From: an uncultured Roseobacter sp.
GTDB taxonomy: Bacteria > Pseudomonadota > Alphaproteobacteria > Rhodobacterales > Rhodobacteraceae
Length of the DNA stretch: 64,000 nt
NCBI RefSeq assembly: GCF_947495275.1
Contig: NZ_CANLYL010000003.1
Coordinates: 1 to 64,000 of the forward strand
Reading direction: 5' to 3'
Part shown: piece after piece, positions 61,614-64,000 of the stretch
How the letters are laid out: every line of letters begins with the position of its first letter
Numbering within the stretch: position 1 is the first letter of the stretch
The notes under the pieces: model-generated
What the model was told of the DNA's origin: nothing
What the model saw: only the letters and a program-made list of their open reading frames with translations
Databases searched by the model: none
Translations under genes and position numbers: made by a program

Positions 61614-62986
61614 TACCGGCTCAGCCTGTAGCTATCGCGCGCCAGATCCGTCGCCAGCAACGGGGCCAGCATCCGCGCATCCGCAAGATCAAACACCCCT
61701 TTGGAGACCTGCTCGCTCAAATGCTGTGCCACACCGCGCCGCCAGAGATCATGCCGCGCCGGTATGGACAAAAAAGCACGCGTATCGTCATTGAAACCGG
61801 CAAGATTGAAATAGCCCGCTGTCTCGACAACCTGATCGAAATACCGCGCGATCCCCGCCGAACTGTCATGGAACCACCACGGCGGCCCGATCCGAAGACA
61901 CGGCCAATGACCCGCCATCGGGGCCAGCTCCCGCGCATAGGTGGTTTCATCCAACGTGAAGAGAATAAGAGTGAAATCCGGTGTATTGCCCACCCTGTTC
62001 AGCAGCGCTTCAAGCCCGCGCACCCAATCCGTTGCAACAGGAATATCAGCGCCTTTATCGCGCCCGAAAGCCGCCAGCACCGCAGGGTTCGTATTGCGCC
62101 TGCTGCCCCCGTGTATCTGCATGACCAGCCCGTCCTCAACAGACATCTGTGCCATTTCGATGAGCATATGGCCGTAGAATGCTCGTTGATCTTCAGGCGC
62201 ATACGTGCTGGATCGTAGACGCTGGTAAACCGCCTCAGGATCATCGAGCCATACGGTATGCACCACCTCAATCGCATGATCCGTCGCTGTCGCACCCATT
62301 TTCCTGAAGAAGGCACGACGTTTGCGCAAGGCACTCAGGTATCCCGAAAAACGCGCAACATCCTCGCCAGAGATCACGCCGAGCTGCTCTACATTCGCAA
62401 GAAACTGTGGATCATTGGGATCAAGAACATTGTCCGGCCGGAAGGTCGGTATGACACGCCCCTGCCAGTCACTGTCTTCGATCTGTTGATGATGCACGAG
62501 ATCATCCAATGCGCCATCTGTCGTCGCCAGAACCTCTATCCCAAACCGGTCAAACAAGGCGCGGGGGCGATAGTCCGGTAGCTGCAGTTTTTCGGAGACC
62601 TCATCGTAAATCCGATCTGCCGTGGTCTCTGACAGCGGCGCTGCCACATCAAGCGTTTCGTGCAACACATAAGACATCCAGAAGCGTGATGGCGTGCCCA
62701 GAAAGAGATGCCAGTTCTTTGCAAACCGGCGAAAGACCTCGCGAGGGTCAGCCTGTTTTCCCGGCACGCCGACACCCAGATCGGCCAAGGCGTGGCCTTG
62801 CGAATAAAGCATCCGGAAGACGTAATGATCGGGCACCACCAAAAGGGCGGCAGGATCGGGAAAAGCCGCATCTGCGGCGAACCACTCAGGATCGCAATGA
62901 CCATGTGGTGAAACAATCGGCAGATCACGAATTTCCTCGTAAAGTGCTCCCGCTGCGCCCGTCAAATTCTGCACATATGCCCCCAA
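61613..62986 (-). CDS. uxaC: uronate isomerase
   Basis: A 457-residue amidohydrolase-superfamily isomerase. The metal motif SPHGHCDP near 29-36, the substrate segment VPDHYVFRMLYSQGHALADLG, and late QIHGGSRRNTNP and FNDDTRAFLSIPARHDLWRR are all UxaC features. It converts galacturonate to tagaturonate and glucuronate to fructuronate. The start is unclear: the annotated codon is TTG, and a GTG four codons later is an alternative. It is the first gene of a leftward pair with the uronate reductase. Confidence 0.93.
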   Translation of the reverse strand: MGAYVQNLTGAAGALYEEIRDLPIVSPHGHCDPEWFAADAAFPDPAALLVVPDHYVFRMLYSQGHALADLGVGVPGKQADPREVFRRFAKNWHLFLGTPSRFWMSYVLHETLDVAAPLSETTADRIYDEVSEKLQLPDYRPRALFDRFGIEVLATTDGALDDLVHHQQIEDSDWQGRVIPTFRPDNVLDPNDPQFLANVEQLGVISGEDVARFSGYLSALRKRRAFFRKMGATATDHAIEVVHTVWLDDPEAVYQRLRSSTYAPEDQRAFYGHMLIEMAQMSVEDGLVMQIHGGSRRNTNPAVLAAFGRDKGADIPVATDWVRGLEALLNRVGNTPDFTLILFTLDETTYARELAPMAGHWPCLRIGPPWWFHDSSAGIARYFDQVVETAGYFNLAGFNDDTRAFLSIPARHDLWRRGVAQHLSEQVSKGVFDLADARMLAPLLATDLARDSYRLSR

Positions 62987-63091
62987 CGAAACTTCGCATT
63001 TTTCGCCACATTATCAGGTTTTTTTTCCAACGCATCTTTTGCTTGGCCTTTTGCTGGTTTCCTGCAAATGTCGCCGCAGGATGGAGGGGAT

Positions 63092-64000
63092 ATGAGGATT
63101 GCGCTGATTGGGCTGGGCATGGTGGCCGACACGCATCTTGCCGCGATCCAGCATTCTCGGAAAGGCTTGTCACTGGCAGGCGTCATGGGACGCGACACCC
63201 AACGCACGCAGGCATATTCTGACAAAGCAACAAGGGCGCTGGGCTATAGGGTTCCGGCCTTTTCGACGATAAATGAGATCGCCGAAGATCGGTCCATCGA
63301 TTTCGTTATCATCGCAACACCCCCCGATGCGCGTACCGATTTGGTTTCCGTTTTAGCCGGTGCGGGCAAACCGATCCTGATGGAAAAACCTGTCGAGAGA
63401 ACCCTCGCAGCCGCAGAAGAAATCGTTCGCATTTGTCGGCAGGCTAACGTCCCTTTGGGCGTCGTGTTTCAGCACCGCGCACGCGCGGCCTCGTTTGCAA
63501 TGAAACAGGCGCTGGACTGCGGTGTTTTGGGGCAAATTTCGACGGTTGAAATCCGGGTTCCGTGGTGGCGCGACCAAGCTTACTATGATGCGCCGGGGCG
63601 TGGGTTATACGCCCGCGATGGCGGCGGTGTCATGATCAATCAGGCCATTCACACTCTTGATCTTGCGCTTTGGCTCTTGGGCCCGATCACGCAAATCCAA
63701 TCCCTGATGCGCACCACTTCGCTGCACCAACTTGAGGCAGAGGATTGGGCCGGTGCCTTGTTCGAGATGAGCAACGGAGCTGTCGGTAGTCTGATGGCGA
63801 CAACGGCCGCTTTTCCCGGTGGCGCGGAAAGCCTGCGTGTCCAGGGCGACAAGGCAGCGGCCCGTCTGGAATCCGGCGTGCTGACCATTACCCATCTAGA
63901 CGGTCGGATTGAAACATCGGGCACTGAGGCCAGCACTGGTGGCGGCGCTGACCCCATGGCTTTTACCCATGAATGGCACCAGACGATCATCGAGGATTTT
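63092..64000 (+). CDS. Gfo/Idh/MocA family oxidoreductase (partial, runs off the right edge)
   Basis: At least 303 residues, cut by the window end. Rossmann motif ALIGLGMVADTHLAAIQ, FVIIATPPDARTDL, the MEKPVERTLA segment with catalytic lysine, FQHRARAAS, and GVMINQAIHTLDLALWLLGP with the catalytic-type histidine. GGAGGGGAT lies just before the ATG. It is divergent from uxaC across 105 bases and begins another transcript of the sugar-acid island. It is a different subfamily from the Gfo/Idh gene at 55.9 kb. Confidence 0.88.
   Translation, partial: MRIALIGLGMVADTHLAAIQHSRKGLSLAGVMGRDTQRTQAYSDKATRALGYRVPAFSTINEIAEDRSIDFVIIATPPDARTDLVSVLAGAGKPILMEKPVERTLAAAEEIVRICRQANVPLGVVFQHRARAASFAMKQALDCGVLGQISTVEIRVPWWRDQAYYDAPGRGLYARDGGGVMINQAIHTLDLALWLLGPITQIQSLMRTTSLHQLEAEDWAGALFEMSNGAVGSLMATTAAFPGGAESLRVQGDKAAARLESGVLTITHLDGRIETSGTEASTGGGADPMAFTHEWHQTIIEDF

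Overview
The window looks like a chromosomal segment of a marine alphaproteobacterium of the Roseobacter group (Rhodobacteraceae). This rests on gene content and gene style, not on a database search. It carries a ChrR-type zinc anti-sigma factor paired with RpoE, DUF1365/DUF3833 genes of the singlet-oxygen regulon, a branched-chain-amino-acid-type ABC transporter packed with CoA ligases, TRAP transporters, sugar-acid catabolism and a clpB promoter of RpoH type. Base composition appears uniform and moderately GC-rich. I see no insertion sequence, prophage, CRISPR array or rRNA operon.

Layout. 0.4-2.7 kb: periplasmic methionine sulfoxide reductase msrPQ and a HAD phosphatase. 2.7-5.5 kb: clpB with a clear heat-shock promoter and a terminator. 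5.7-6.9 kb: pyrF flanked on both sides by strongly structured non-coding stretches that each end in an intrinsic terminator. 7.1-11.5 kb: DNA polymerase IV with an extra N-terminal zinc ribbon, an N-formylglutamate amidohydrolase, tRNA-Val(GAC), a bL36 gene (rpmJ) too short for most gene callers, and a Na/Pi cotransporter. 11.8-14.4 kb: a YghU-type glutathione transferase and a lone two-domain iron-type ABC permease. 14.5-26 kb: a mostly leftward uptake-and-activation cluster with a phenylacetate-CoA-ligase-like enzyme, a cupin, a complete LivFKMHG-type transporter, a GFA-family protein, two related exported proteins and a long-chain acyl-CoA ligase. 26.2-28.8 kb: a hybrid histidine kinase and its response regulator. 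28.8-36 kb: a carbamoylase/amidase, a lone formate dehydrogenase alpha subunit, and a phosphatase-GST-saccharopine dehydrogenase operon. 36-42.1 kb: a five-gene operon (FAD oxidoreductase, DUF1365, MFS, DUF3833, SDR) divergent from rpoE-chrR, matching the singlet-oxygen/furan-fatty-acid regulon layout known from Rhodobacter sphaeroides.

42.1-64 kb is an almost continuous sugar-acid catabolic island. One leftward operon (SDR, IlvD/Edd dehydratase, FAH hydrolase, 2-hydroxyacid dehydrogenase) fits a non-phosphorylating diketo-acid route. A rightward pair (beta-hydroxyacid dehydrogenase, DenD-like dehydrogenase) runs into a convergent GntR/FCD regulator. A long rightward operon then has a TRAP transporter, two phytanoyl-CoA-type dioxygenases, altronate dehydratase, an unexpected PD-(D/E)XK-like protein, a Gfo/Idh oxidoreductase, a beta-hydroxyacid dehydrogenase, a DMT permease and KDG kinase. 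Facing it are uronate isomerase (uxaC) and a mannitol-dehydrogenase-family uronate reductase. Together uxaC, the reductase, uxaA and kdgK make a galacturonate-type route from hexuronate to KDPG. The two dioxygenases and the oxidoreductases look like accessory steps for a modified sugar acid.

Limits: functions come from reading translated sequences and recalled family motifs. Starts were chosen by Shine-Dalgarno sequence, gene overlap and family N-termini, and a few remain uncertain (rpoE, uxaC, the HAD gene).
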